Both the position numbers and the translations under genes were made by a program. DNA of 64,000 bases from Rhodosorus marinus (lineage: Eukaryota; Rhodophyta; Stylonematophyceae; Stylonematales; Stylonemataceae), in assembly GCA_029953675.1 (NCBI GenBank), contig JAMWBK010000004.1:620001-684000 (forward strand), read 5' to 3'. Below are positions 1 through 9,759 of the stretch, one piece after another. The stretch's first letter is position 1; each line of letters begins with the position of its first letter. The notes beneath the pieces are model-generated. The model made no database searches and was not told the origin of the DNA. It was given only the letters and a program-made list of their open reading frames with translations.

Positions 1-2
1 GG

Positions 3-905
3 GCGAATAGCAGGGCTCGAGGCCGTGTGGCCGGGCTTCGAAAGCAGACACAATTGCGAACGCCCGACCAAGAACCACGCACACTCACACAGGGGATCAC
101 CATTCACAAGCGCTTCGACCACCCACGCCAACGCCTTCAAACCTTCATCACTTAAGAAACGGAGATATTCCACCTGCAGCCCCGAGGGCCCTGGGGAACG
201 GCCCTTCGGAGCATCATGAACCAACTCACGCACCGCCTCCAGATTGACCACTAACCGCGCACTGGGATGTGGCGCGGCGCGGTACTCTTCCAACACTGAT
301 TCAAACGAGGAGTCCCAAGGGGAGCCTTCCGAGGGAAAGAGCAAACGGAGCGGTGAAGAAAGATCATCGGAGTATGGAACCACAGGTTGCCGCTGCTGGA
401 GGATCCCGGCTGCCCGCCGCAGATCACCGCCTGCCACCGCGTGACGCGCCCGATTCTGTCGAGAAGACCTAAAAGCTGAGGGAGCACTAGGAGAAAAGGA
501 AGAGAGAGAAGCGAAATAAAGACGTTCGAGGTCCTCAAAGTCGCCGGAAAGGAACATTTGCAGTTTTCGGCGAGGGTGGACCCGGCGAGGATGTGGGTTG
601 AGGGGGACGGTAGAGGAGGTGAGCACGAGGCGGGAAAAAAAGAACAAGAGTTCCCAGCGAAGAGAGCAGTGAGGGTTCGCGGCGACCTGCTGCCAGAGAA
701 AATCCAACACCAATCCTAGGGGCTTATGAAGTCGACGAGGGAGCCGTACGGCCGTGCTCTGACGACAAAGGGGAAGGGAACCGTCCGGGTAGGAGGCGAC
801 AATGTGCGAAAACCACGAGAGAACACGCTCATGCCAGGCTGAGCGGTCACTGGTAAACAGGGGTAACCGGGACGACACGCACGCGGAGGAGGAAGACTCA
901 GACAT
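3..905 (-). CDS. Non-LTR retrotransposon ORF2, N-terminal part with start of reverse transcriptase (runs off window)
   Basis: An open frame of 301 codons without a stop runs from an ATG at 905 down to the window edge, so the 3' part is outside. The last 80 or so residues read APKGRSPGPSGLQ, then a helix-rich stretch, then SQLCLLSKPG and finally AIR. This is the usual entry of a LINE-type reverse transcriptase (fingers region, GxSPGPDG-like motif, then L.KP and RPI). The first 200 residues are not recognised; no apurinic endonuclease domain is seen. The start codon overlaps the ORF1 stop (ATGTCTGA, 898-905), which suggests coupled translation of the two ORFs. Family placement is inferred from the motif layout only. 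Whether it is the parent of the endonuclease-bearing fragments further along cannot be told. Confidence 0.75.
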   Translation of the reverse strand, partial: MSESSSSACVSSRLPLFTSDRSAWHERVLSWFSHIVASYPDGSLPLCRQSTAVRLPRRLHKPLGLVLDFLWQQVAANPHCSLRWELLFFFSRLVLTSSTVPLNPHPRRVHPRRKLQMFLSGDFEDLERLYFASLSSFSPSAPSAFRSSRQNRARHAVAGGDLRRAAGILQQRQPVVPYSDDLSSPLRLLFPSEGSPWDSSFESVLEEYRAAPHPSARLVVNLEAVRELVHDAPKGRSPGPSGLQVEYLRFLSDEGLKALAWVVEALVNGDPLCECAWFLVGRSQLCLLSKPGHTASSPAIR

Positions 906-2073
906 CGGGCCTCCCCTCAGTCGGGAAGGCAGATCGAATATCCGGAGGAGGTGCCTCGGAGGGAGGCTCAGGAGCGGCACGACGTTTACGTGGGGGGCGC
1001 ACGAAGGAACTAAAAGACCTGAAGAAAGTAGACACAGGGTTTTCAGCAGCGGAGTCTTGACTGAGGGTGTCCAGAGCCAGCGGATTCGGAGAGGCCGATG
1101 GTGCTTCTGCCATGTCGGTGTCACGAGCCTCGGAGACAGGGCGAGGGGAGGAAGGGTGCTCAAGAGTCGGCGGCAGAAGGTCAAACGCAGGGTGGGCTTC
1201 CAGCAGGGTGGCCTCAGTGGAGAGGAAGGCCTCTAGCGCGGTGCAGAGGACCCCGCGAGGAGGAAAACGCGCGAAGAGGCTCGCCTGTATGCGCGAGAGC
1301 CGCGCCGCATGAGTGTGTAGCGCGACAACCGAAGCCTGCGAGGCATCCAGGTTTTTCAAGGCCGACGGAGGAACCCAGCCGGCGTCAAAACGATCGAACT
1401 CGACAAACAAAGAGACATGAGGACGAGTCAGTATCATGTTGGCCAGAGCAGAGCGCTGGGGCGCGGGGGTGGTTACAAGCGATTGAAGGAACTGGTAAAC
1501 CGAGTCAGTAACAAGAAAACAGGCATGAGGGCCCGTGAAGTCCACATATAGGAATTCAGACGGGGCGACCCCAAGGGAGGAAGCCATGGTGTGGCGAAAA
1601 TCGCGGTAGTGGACGGGCGCGCGGCCCCGACCACGAGAGGGGGTCTGGGGACGCACGTTCGTCATCCAAACAAAGTGGAACGGAGATAGTTGGCGAGAAG
1701 AGTCAAAAGGGATGTGTTGTGGCATCATACGCACCATTGCCGTCGTGCGTTGTTCAGAAGAGCCCCTGCGCAGGACCTGCGAATAGGTCGCACGTGGGGC
1801 ACTGGAGGGAGAAGGATTCGGGCCGGACGCGGGCCCAGGAGGCGTCTGTCCTTGAATAGGGGTAGGCCAGTCGGAATCAGGAATGACCGGAGCGGAGCGC
1901 TCGGGTCGGGTGGAGGCAGGCCCCGCTGTACCGTGCGGATCCGCGGGGACGGGCACCGGGGGGTATGGGGCAGGCGCGGAGGCGGAGAAGCGCCTCAAAT
2001 AGGCGATCAGCAGGGGCAGGCGGTGTTCCTGGGAAGCAGTCACAAGAAGACTCGTCAGTTTCGAGCAGATCAT
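898..2073 (-). CDS. Non-LTR retrotransposon ORF1 protein (391 aa)
   Basis: ATG at 2073 with an in-frame TAG two codons upstream; the stop TGA at 898-900 overlaps the ORF2 start. The protein has a Pro/Ser/Ala-rich N-terminal third, a more globular middle and a basic patch (RPPRKRR) near the C-terminus. This fits a nucleic-acid-binding ORF1/gag-like protein, although no zinc knuckle is visible. The assignment rests mainly on its position directly before a reverse-transcriptase ORF in the same direction. A further minus-strand frame at 1877-2194 overlaps its start and is probably not translated. The 5' end of the element is cut off near 2200 by an oppositely oriented element fragment. Confidence 0.6.
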   Translation of the reverse strand: MICSKLTSLLVTASQEHRLPLLIAYLRRFSASAPAPYPPVPVPADPHGTAGPASTRPERSAPVIPDSDWPTPIQGQTPPGPASGPNPSPSSAPRATYSQVLRRGSSEQRTTAMVRMMPQHIPFDSSRQLSPFHFVWMTNVRPQTPSRGRGRAPVHYRDFRHTMASSLGVAPSEFLYVDFTGPHACFLVTDSVYQFLQSLVTTPAPQRSALANMILTRPHVSLFVEFDRFDAGWVPPSALKNLDASQASVVALHTHAARLSRIQASLFARFPPRGVLCTALEAFLSTEATLLEAHPAFDLLPPTLEHPSSPRPVSEARDTDMAEAPSASPNPLALDTLSQDSAAENPVSTFFRSFSSFVRPPRKRRAAPEPPSEAPPPDIRSAFPTEGRPDV

Positions 2074-2201
2074 GGGCTAACTCGTCAGCGCAGTCCGTGA
2101 GGGTGGCCGCGGTACTAAACCCGCCCACGCTGAGCTCCACGCGCGCTGAGAGAACGGCTCCGTCCGCCGGAATGGGTGGGGAAACCCCAACCATAACGAT
2201 T

Positions 2202-2879
2202 GGATGTGAGAGCCGGATTGACGCTTGTGGCTACCACTTCCTGGGTTCCTGCGGACTGTTGAGAGGTCTCCGTACGAGGCGTCACACTCGCCTCAAGTAC
2301 ATCCTCAGCGAATTTTTGACTCGGATAGGGCATACGGTTGAGGTTGAGTCGGAACTGCCCAGATCAATCTCGGACTCTGCACCGCCCCGTTGTATAGCCG
2401 ATCTCCTCGTCTCCGACGCTACTGCCAGACGCTCAACATATGTGGACCTTGCGATTACCTGCCCCGTGGCCAGCGCCCACCTCACCGCAGCCGCCCGCCG
2501 CCGGGGGGCCGCGGCTTCAGCCCTTCGAAGAGTTAAGGAACGACGGTATGCTGAGAGCATGGCCAGTCTGCCTTGCGCTGAGGGTCGCTCTCACCGGTTC
2601 CAGCCATTCATTGTGGAAAGCTTTGGTCACGTGGATAAGTCGGGTTTAGAGTGGTTGCGGAAATGTTTTGCTGAGCATCCTACTGAATACTTGGCGCTCT
2701 TGAGGCGTTTAAGTGTCTCCCTTTGGCGATATTCCAGCCACATGCTTTCCGAGGCGCGCCATCGGCGCCTGGGGTTGCATGCTTCCCTCCCTAGTTATTA
2801 GTTCATCTTCACGCCTTGCGTAGCGCTTCAGGCTATGCTAGTAAAGTCCAGTCCAATAAAGCCAAGCCAGTATAAAGCG
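2202..2879 (+). mobile_element. 5'-truncated non-LTR element, family 1, copy A1 (endonuclease C-terminus)
   Basis: Codes in one frame for the end of the CCHC finger (H-x4-C), then the restriction-like endonuclease block: CIADLLV, a spacer, TYVDLAI, and a basic K..RY segment. The C-terminal tail is WRYSSHMLSEARHRRLGLH, with the stop at 2801. The 3' UTR ends in AGTAAAGTCC-type repeats. It is about 99% identical to copy A2. It abuts the 5' end of the minus-strand element, so the long plus-strand frame starting at 1965 is a chance fusion. Confidence 0.75.
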
Positions 2880-3062
2880 CACGGGCAATGTCTCTCAAAT
2901 GAGGTTCTACCGATGAGCGACTATTGCTGGTTGAAAACTATTCCAACCGCGCCCGTTCACTACATGTGACCGTGGCAATTTTTGGCTACAACTCTCCCCC
3001 TGTTTGAGTGTCGTTTTTTCATCTCTCCGGCGGGATCGCCACATCGGCCGTCTTTCTGTCAG

Positions 3063-3705
3063 GGATGTGAGAGCCGGATTGACGCTTGTGGCTACCACTT
3101 CCTGGGTTCCTGCGGACTGTTGAGAGGTCTCCGTACGAGGCGTCACACTCGCCTCAAGTACATCCTCAGCGAAGTTTTGACTCGGATAGGGCATACGGTT
3201 GAGGTTGAGTCGGAACTGCCCAGATCAATCTCGGACCCTGCACCGCCCCGTTGTATAGCCGATCTCCTCGTCTCTGACGCTACTGCCAGACGCTCAACAT
3301 ATGTGGACCTTGCGATTACCTGCCCCGTGGCCAGCGCCCACCTCACCGCAGCCGCCCGCCGCCGGGGGGCCGCGGCTTCAGCCCTTCGAAGAGTTAAGGA
3401 ACGACGGTATGCTGAGAGCATGGCCAGTCTGCCTTGCGCTGAGGGTCGCTCTCACCGGTTCCAGCCATTCATTGTGGAAAGCTTTGGTCACGTGGATAAG
3501 TCGGGTTTAGAGTGGTTGCGGAAATGTTTTGCTGAGCATCCTACTGAATATTTGGCGCTCTTGAGGCGTTTAAGTGTCTCCCTTTGGCGATATTCCAGCG
3601 ACATGCTTTCCGAGGCGCGCCATCGGCGCCTGGGGTTGCATACTTCCCTCCCTAGTTATTAGTTCATCTTCACGCTTTGCGTAGCGCTTCAGGCTATGCT
3701 AGTAA
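3063..3705 (+). mobile_element. Non-LTR element, family 1, copy A2
   Basis: Near-identical to A1, with about seven differences in 640 bases. Identity with A1 begins at the same base (GGATGTGAGAG). Upstream in frame, the sequence FCQGCESR supplies the first two cysteines of a C-x2-C-x9-H-x4-C finger, so either A2 extends a little further 5' than A1 or the flank mimics it. The frame is open from 2982 to 3662. The 2982 codon is TTG, so no ATG start is claimed. Confidence 0.75.
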
Positions 3706-3923
3706 GGTTTTGCTGAGCATCCTACTGAATATTTGGCGCTCTTGAGGCGTTTAAGTGTCTCCCTTTGGCGATATTCCAGCCACATGCTTTCCGAGGCGCG
3801 CCATCGGCGCCTGGGGTTGCATGCTTCCCTCCCTAGTTATTAGTTCATCTTCACGCCTTGCGTAGCGCTTCAGGCTATGCTAGTCCAGTCCAAGTAAAGT
3901 CCAGTAAAGTCCAGTATAAAGCC
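3706..3923 (+). mobile_element. Non-LTR element, family 1, short copy A3
   Basis: Only the last 45 or so codons and 3' UTR of family 1, starting GGTTTTGCTGAGC directly after the tail of A2. It ends in several AGTAAAGTCC-like units. Three head-to-tail copies (A1-A3) therefore sit in 1.7 kb. Confidence 0.75.
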
Positions 3924-4240
3924 AGTATGAGACGTCGGAAAGAAGTGAAACATGCGGGGGCTTTGTCTTCCCCAGGTATTCGTGCTTAGGCTTTAGCTCA
4001 TCGCCAGGTAATTCTCTTCATTGAGTGCTTCGGGTTTATGAAACCCTCCTTTGGTTCTCGTTGGCTTCGGGAGTTGTTCCGCGGACGCTCTGACCGTCTC
4101 TCCTCGTTGTTTACCTGTTCACCGTGCCGTATGAACGCTGCTTTGACGTTGGAGGCTCGCGATCTTTGCCGCGTGTAGTCTTTTTTCCCCTCGGGGTTTT
4201 TTCTTTCAGTCTCCGATTAAACAAATGCATTCTTTCATTC
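3924..4240 (+). mobile_element. Non-LTR element, family 2, short copy B (317 nt)
   Basis: Starts AGTATGAGACG and ends in the family 2 signature: a T-run, CCCCTCGGGG, a T-run, CAGTCTCCGATTAAAC, then CATT-type repeats. The frame for the MRRRKE...LWRMNAAL C-terminus is broken by stops and indels, so it is a dead copy. Confidence 0.8.
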
Positions 4241-7200
4241 AAGACTGGGAGAGCGGGATAAATGACAAGGAACACTCTCCCATGGCGCTATTCCGGAAAA
4301 ATCATACGATTACTGGTTAGTAAGGAAATTCAAGGAGGGAGAGCCCCAGCCTTATGCTGCTTACTCAGCGGTATCCTGCATGTAAGAGTCAAGCCAAAGG
4401 GCCTCGCCTCCCGTATTCCAGGTGTTGGAATTCTGGCTCTTACATTGAATAGTGATCGTTTCCGGGTGTTAAACTGTTAAACCGTCACTTTCGATTTAAT
4501 GGTTTTTCCATGCGCGTAATGAATCATAGCAACCGTCTATTAGCGACATATGGGGCTCGGTATAAGATCCCAAGTCCGAGTAGTGTAAGAGAGAATAGAG
4601 CAGGGGATGAAATGGAGGAGAGATTTGCAGTAAAGGCAAAAGTTGAAATTCTTGAGACGGGTGAGTTCTTAAGTGGATTGTATCTCTTGCGTATTGGTGT
4701 GAGCTTCAACATCGAATCGCATAGAACGGTTAGCGGGAAGGAGTTTCACGAACGCGGAATTGTCCATCATCATATGTTTATTCAGAGCCTAACTAACCTG
4801 AGAATTGTTCATGCCGAACCCTCTTTCTCCGGCGATTTTGGAACGCGATTCATCAGATATTGCTCGGAGGATTCCAATAAGTTTCTACGCTTAGGTTGTG
4901 TATTTCTTCTGACTTAGGTTTGAAATATTTGTAGGATCAAATCTCCACGTTCTGCAACACCCGACCAAACCCTTTTTCAATCTATTAAGAAACTATTTTG
5001 ACTGTGCGTACGCACAGTCAAGATGATCCACAGTACGCCAATCAGAAAGAGCTGCGTTTCACTATCTATCCAATCAACGGAAGATGGAAACCAATATTGA
5101 TTGATACAAATCCACTTACAGTCCCAAATGATTCTATTCCTTTGATTCTACTTACCCTCCGTATAAAAATCTTTTGTCCGCATATGTATCCATTTTGGAT
5201 ATGTTTTTCAGCATTCCTAATAGTTTGGCCTTAATTTTCAGGGGTAATAGATAGTTTTGTTTTAGATACTCTGCGGATAGATAGTTGGCTATGTTGATCC
5301 TGAGCGAACCAACTGAACACGAGTTCGTTGACAGACATATCCAATCATAACGTTTTATTAGGTTCTTTTGACATTTTTTTGTGTTATTTATTTATTTGAA
5401 AACCGAATGTTGAAAGATGGAAAAGCGACTGGTGCCAATTCCAAAACAAATTCTTACCCCTAATTTGTGAAATCTGTTTTTCGTCCATGTGCAGGGAAAA
5501 CAAATCTTCTATATGAAAATAATTCGTTTACAAATTCATTCTACCCTCCAGTTTGTGCTGAACGACGGAAAATGGGCTGTCATATGGTAAATATTGACTG
5601 AGGATAAATCTTTAATATAGATATTTGACTGACTTATCGCGGTTTGCTTGTTTGGAGACCATTGACGTTGTGCTGCGGCAACCGAACTTTTGCCAAAGAT
5701 CGAGACTATGGTTCTCAGCTCGGTAGACCGACTTACTCAATGAATTCTTACTAAGGTACAGAACGATATCTAGCTATCCTCCTGTCCAGAGTTCGTTCTC
5801 AAATGTGTACAGATAGGGGTTCCGCTCTCGCCCTAACTTTCCCTCTGTCTTGAAATCCAGCTTGTCTGGATTTTTTTTGGGGGGGGGGGGAGGCGAGGCG
5901 TGGGATGACTGGCTCTGACTCTAGTGAGATATGTATATGCTTCTAGAGCGCTCAAAGACGGCTTCTAAGGGCCAATTCTCTAGTGGTCGTTTCGCTTAGT
6001 TTTCCGGCGCGACTGTCTCGCCAAAACTCTTACTTCCCACCGAACCGATTGGACTTCACCTGGATCTGCCCGTTAAGAACGGGACAGCTACTGTCAGTGT
6101 ACAGATTGCCCAAGTTTAGCGCGGTTGAGATTCTTGAAAGAGTGTTGAGCTTTTAGAGTGTACTCTTTTTTTTAGGGTATTAAGCTTGTTCTATCACGCG
6201 TCTTTCGGGGCAAAAGGTTGTTCGCAGAATCCGTGTATTGAAAGGATCTATGTCTCTTAGAGGACGGTAGCTTTTGACTGAAGAAATTTGCTGCTTGGAT
6301 CTCGTCTCTACCCGAGAAGATTGGAGATAACCATTTAGGGCTGAGAACACCATTTAGGGCTGAGAACACCCCCGCTAGAGGTTCTGCAGTCTGTTCTAGC
6401 GGGGTGTGTACCCGGAAACATGTCTCCGAGCTTTGTCTCTATATTAAATCTTTTGTTAGCCCTTTTCTTTTGGTGTATTTTGCTTGGATTTATTGTCCCA
6501 TGTAGGAAAGGCCCCGCAAGGTTGTTGCTTCCTTCGGCTAATCTATTGTTTCCAGCTGTATGAGTTCACAGATTCGCGAAGGTACGCTCTGCAAATAAGA
6601 GACAGAATAGCAAAGCTTTTCTCCCCAAGCTGTAATGGGGAGCGCCACATCTTATTTTACTAGATTCTCACCAGAACTTGGTGATATTTGGCTATGTCAG
6701 TGCACTGGAATAGTTGAAAGTATTAACCACCGGGACTAGGGGAAATATCTAAAGTCTCTCATCGTAACGAATGTGGACGCTCGAACATCGGATTGTGATA
6801 TGAAAGGTCTTTTTTCGTTTAGGACGAAACGGCTTCTTGCGGAAGCTCTGGGTAGAATTATTGAGATGTTCCGGTTACCCACGGACTATCTCTCTCTTGT
6901 CAGCAACCAAACGTAGCGCTAAGGCTCAAAAGATAGAGTGGATAGTAAGGGGAACCCTCCACCGGCAGTACCTTTCACGGACATCTCCGAGGTAAAGGGC
7001 TTCTCAGCTCCACACGATTCCAAAACGCTGAGGAAACCTGTACATGAACAATGTACGGACACTCGATTCTAGCACGCTAGCGCGGCTTCGAATAGTCCAT
7101 CATCTGTTTGCCCCATTTTGATCCATTTTCCATTCAACAAGTGATGCTTTCTCTGTGCATCCGAAGCTTACGACCCGTCCTTTGCAGCTGAACATTCAGT

Positions 7201-7790
7201 AATTTTTATTTTTTTTGAGCTTCCTTCCGCCATGAAGACTCATCTTCGAAGTAGTTATGTGGCCGTCTTGGGAACGTCACGTCTCCAATCTCTTTGATGA
7301 TGGTCTAGGGACAAAACTAAACACACTAGTACCTACCCCACACTCTTATCTTCTTTCTATGTAGGCACCAGACAAACTGCCTGACTAGGGTTGCAACGTT
7401 CTGTGGAACCAAACCGATCTCGTTCCCACTGAGACCAACACGGACAATCGCCGGTCCGGGGGTTTCTGGAATCCCAAAGAGTCAGGAGAAAGCTATAGCG
7501 GATCCGGTCACTCTGAAAGTGCAACGTTCGCAGTGTTAGTTTACAAGTTGAAGGCTCTTTTCCTTAATGAATTCGTGTTTTGAATCGCCTAGACAGTGGT
7601 GGCGGTGGTGGCGGTAGTTTTACTAACAGTAGTACCTAAACAGTCCGCCTCAGCTTCTTTTCCAAGCCAGCTTGGATAGGAGGTGGGTCTTTGCGGAATA
7701 CGTACGCTTCCTTATTGAATCCCGATCGGCAAGCATGACTGTGCCTGACAAGAGTATCCACGAAGGCTCCACGGAGCTGGCTAGGTCCTC
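4241..7790. other. Non-coding stretch without a supported gene
   Basis: No domain or convincing coding frame was recognised. An open frame at 4510-4917 (135 codons, ATG start) has no features that would set it apart from chance. The stretch holds a perfect palindrome (4998-5021), a G-run near 5880, and a 20-bp direct repeat (two copies of a CCATTTAGGGCTGAGAACA-like unit near 6330-6370). Confidence 0.5.
4998..5021. repeat. Perfect 24-bp palindrome
   Basis: The half-site TTGACTGTGCGT is followed directly by its exact reverse complement, with no loop. It could be a dimeric protein binding site, or the footprint of a mobile element. Nothing nearby decides. Confidence 0.8.
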
Positions 7791-7798
7791 CGGAAGGA

Positions 7799-7806
7799 TA
7801 TTTATA
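7799..7806 (+). promoter_or_regulatory. Putative TATA box of the cysteine-rich secreted protein gene
   Basis: TATTTATA followed by GGGC, about 170 nt before the ATG at 7972. The peptide precursor gene at 41 kb has the same TATA-then-GGGC layout. Confidence 0.45.
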
Positions 7807-7850
7807 GGGCCGAAAAGGCGTGATAGCTGGGAGACAGACGAGAGACTCAG

Positions 7851-7950
7851 TAGAAGCTAAGAGTAAAAGCTGAGAACAGAAGCTGAGAGCAAAAGCTGAG
7901 AGTTGAAGTCGACAGTTGAGGCCGAGAGTTGAAACCGAGAATTGAATCCG
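7851..7950 (+). repeat. Short imperfect tandem repeats in the presumed 5' UTR
   Basis: About seven diverged copies of a 13-15 nt unit resembling GCTGAGAGCAAAA lie between the TATA box and the ATG. They would be in the 5' leader if transcription starts about 30 nt after the TATA box. Confidence 0.6.
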
Positions 7951-7971
7951 AAGGAGTGCAGATAATAAAGG

Positions 7972-8688
7972 ATGAGGACTAGTGCACTAGCGTTTGCTGT
8001 AGTAGCGGCGATCGTCGTCGTCGCGCAGGCTTCTGATATTCATGGGCATCATGATAAATTCTATGAGACATGCGCAACTTTCACTGATATGTACAAGGAC
8101 GTATTTCTGGAGGGCAATAAGAACGAAGTCTGCTATTTCCTCGTCACGAAGAGGGGCTTCCCAGTGGCCAAGGTTTGCGCGAGTATGAAGAACATCTTCG
8201 ACAGGATTGACTACAAGAATCCGTTCAAGGGAAAGGAGAACTGCATCAGCTTCACTTTCCATGCCAAACCAGGGTTCCTCCTCAGCGGCGTGGCCGCCGG
8301 TGTCAGCAACAGTTTCAAGTCGGCAGCCAAGAACCCCTTCCAGTGCGCAGCGGACCTGGTATATCCACTTCCGGAGAAGACCATTTTCGTGTGCATGGAT
8401 GAGGTCTACGTCCCTCCAGGACCCCACTACGATGGTTGCTGCAACACAAACATCGTCCTCACACCGAAGGTGACCGTCGTTAAGACGAAGAGGTACGGCG
8501 CGCCGCTCGGCTACTACAGGAAACTCCGAGCGGTTATGGCAGTTCCCAAGCCAGGAAAAGATGACTGCAAGTACGTGGGTGGTGCCGTGAGCTGCAGAGT
8601 TCCACTCTTCTGCAAGTACAAGATCGAGCATGACCACCACGATGATAAGGGAAAGGACCACGGTAAGGGCAAAAACGGAAGGGACTGA
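7972..8688 (+). CDS. Cysteine-rich secreted protein of unknown function (238 aa)
   Basis: The ATG at 7972 begins a clear signal peptide: MRTS, then an Ala/Val-rich hydrophobic core, with likely cleavage after AQA near residue 20. The mature part has 11 cysteines (residues 34, 54, 69, 91, 125, 141, 156, 157, 199, 208, 214), the adjacent pair 156-157 included. This suggests a disulfide-stabilised extracellular protein. The tail is rich in His, Asp, Lys and Gly (HDHHDDKGKDHGKGK) and could bind metal or anionic polymers. No known family was recognised. The gene is intronless, has a TATA box at 7799, and has an AATAAA at 8751-8756, 63 nt after the stop. The long minus-strand frame over the same bases is a shadow. 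Confidence 0.8.
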   Translation: MRTSALAFAVVAAIVVVAQASDIHGHHDKFYETCATFTDMYKDVFLEGNKNEVCYFLVTKRGFPVAKVCASMKNIFDRIDYKNPFKGKENCISFTFHAKPGFLLSGVAAGVSNSFKSAAKNPFQCAADLVYPLPEKTIFVCMDEVYVPPGPHYDGCCNTNIVLTPKVTVVKTKRYGAPLGYYRKLRAVMAVPKPGKDDCKYVGGAVSCRVPLFCKYKIEHDHHDDKGKDHGKGKNGRD

Positions 8689-8750
8689 ACCTTCCTCTCC
8701 CTGGTGATAGGGATGAGCAGCTAGCGTCCCGATGCGCTCACGATAGCTAC

Positions 8751-8756
8751 AATAAA
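8751..8756 (+). promoter_or_regulatory. Polyadenylation signal AATAAA
   Basis: Canonical hexamer 63 nt downstream of the stop of the secreted protein gene. Confidence 0.5.
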
Positions 8757-9060
8757 AACCTGGGGATTCCATTAAAGTTTTCTCGCTGCCCACTCCGTAG
8801 CCTGCCACTCTCTGCCATACTTTCGAGTATCCGCTCAGTACTTTCCCCCCGTCACTGCTCCACGCAGACATTCAGACAGTTTCCAATCCTCTCGGTACGA
8901 CATTAGCGTCGCTAAAGTACGGAAAAGCATGCTGATGAACAGAGAGGATCAGGTTTATTGTCAGTCCCCACCCCTCAAGCTCCACCGGCTGCTCTCAGTT
9001 GGTCAACTACTACTGTTCCAACGCTGTGTTGCTAAAACCACCGCGCCTCAATCCCCCCAA

Positions 9061-9517
9061 AATGATGAACGCCGTGTAGCCGACCTGGTGATAACCTGTG
9101 ACGACAGCCGCCGTACCACATACGTTGATCTTGCTGTTCCCAACCCTCAAGCTAGTCGTTATCTCCCGGCTGCGGGGGAGCGCCGTGGATCTGCCGCCGC
9201 CAGCATGAGACGCCGCAAAGAGATCAAATACGCGGGGGCTTTGTCTTCCCCTGGTGTTCGTGCTTCGGCACTAGCACATCGCTTGGTACCCCTGATCATT
9301 GAGTGCTTTGGGTTCATGGACTCTGTTGGTTCTCGCTGGCTTCGGGAGTTGTTCCGCGAACGCCCTGACCGTCTTCAATCGTTGTTTACCCGCTTAAGTT
9401 TCCTGCTGTGGCGCATGAATGCCGCTTTGATGTTGGAGGCGCGAGTACTTCGCCGCGCTTAGTCTTTTTTTCCCCTCGGGGTTTTTTTTTTTTTCAGCCT
9501 CCGATTAAACCATTCAT
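9061..9517 (+). mobile_element. Non-LTR element, family 2, copy C with 13-bp target-site duplication
   Basis: The insert is flanked by TCAATCCCCCCAA at 9048-9060 and 9518-9530, so its limits are clear (457 bp). It encodes the full restriction-like endonuclease core: RRVADLV, x-rich spacer, TTYVDLAVPNP, RRKEIKYAG. The C-terminal helix region LFTRLSFLLWRMNAALMLEA follows, with the stop at 9462. The 3' UTR carries the CCCCTCGGGG element and a CATTCAT tail. D and K residues of the PD-(D/E)XK-like fold are present. It is 5'-truncated just before the endonuclease. The ATG at 8929 lies outside the insert and is not a gene start. Confidence 0.85.
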
Positions 9518-9759
9518 TCAATCCCCCCAACGCTGTGAAACAAATATATAAATTCAATAACTTAAAATCCAATAATAAAGGTCCACGCGTTAAAAGGCAG
9601 TCAATATATAATTTTAGTACAATCATTATATTGCACGCGTCCATATATCAGTCAGTATGTATCTATTGTGCAGTTGAAACTATACACGTGTTATTTAATT
9701 CAATCAGGTTTTTTTTTGACTGAAGCTCCAGTTTCTCGTTTGAACGAACGAATTGGTTG

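Noticed and set aside
1965-2801. 278-codon plus-strand frame
   Set aside because: Its first 80 codons are antisense to ORF1 and the rest is element A1. It is a chance fusion across an insertion boundary.
4510-4917. 135-codon plus-strand frame
   Set aside because: ATG start but no domain, signal peptide or promoter, and length is within chance expectation.
7987-8871. 294-codon minus-strand frame
   Set aside because: Shadow of the cysteine-rich secreted protein gene, which has the signal peptide, promoter and poly(A) signal.
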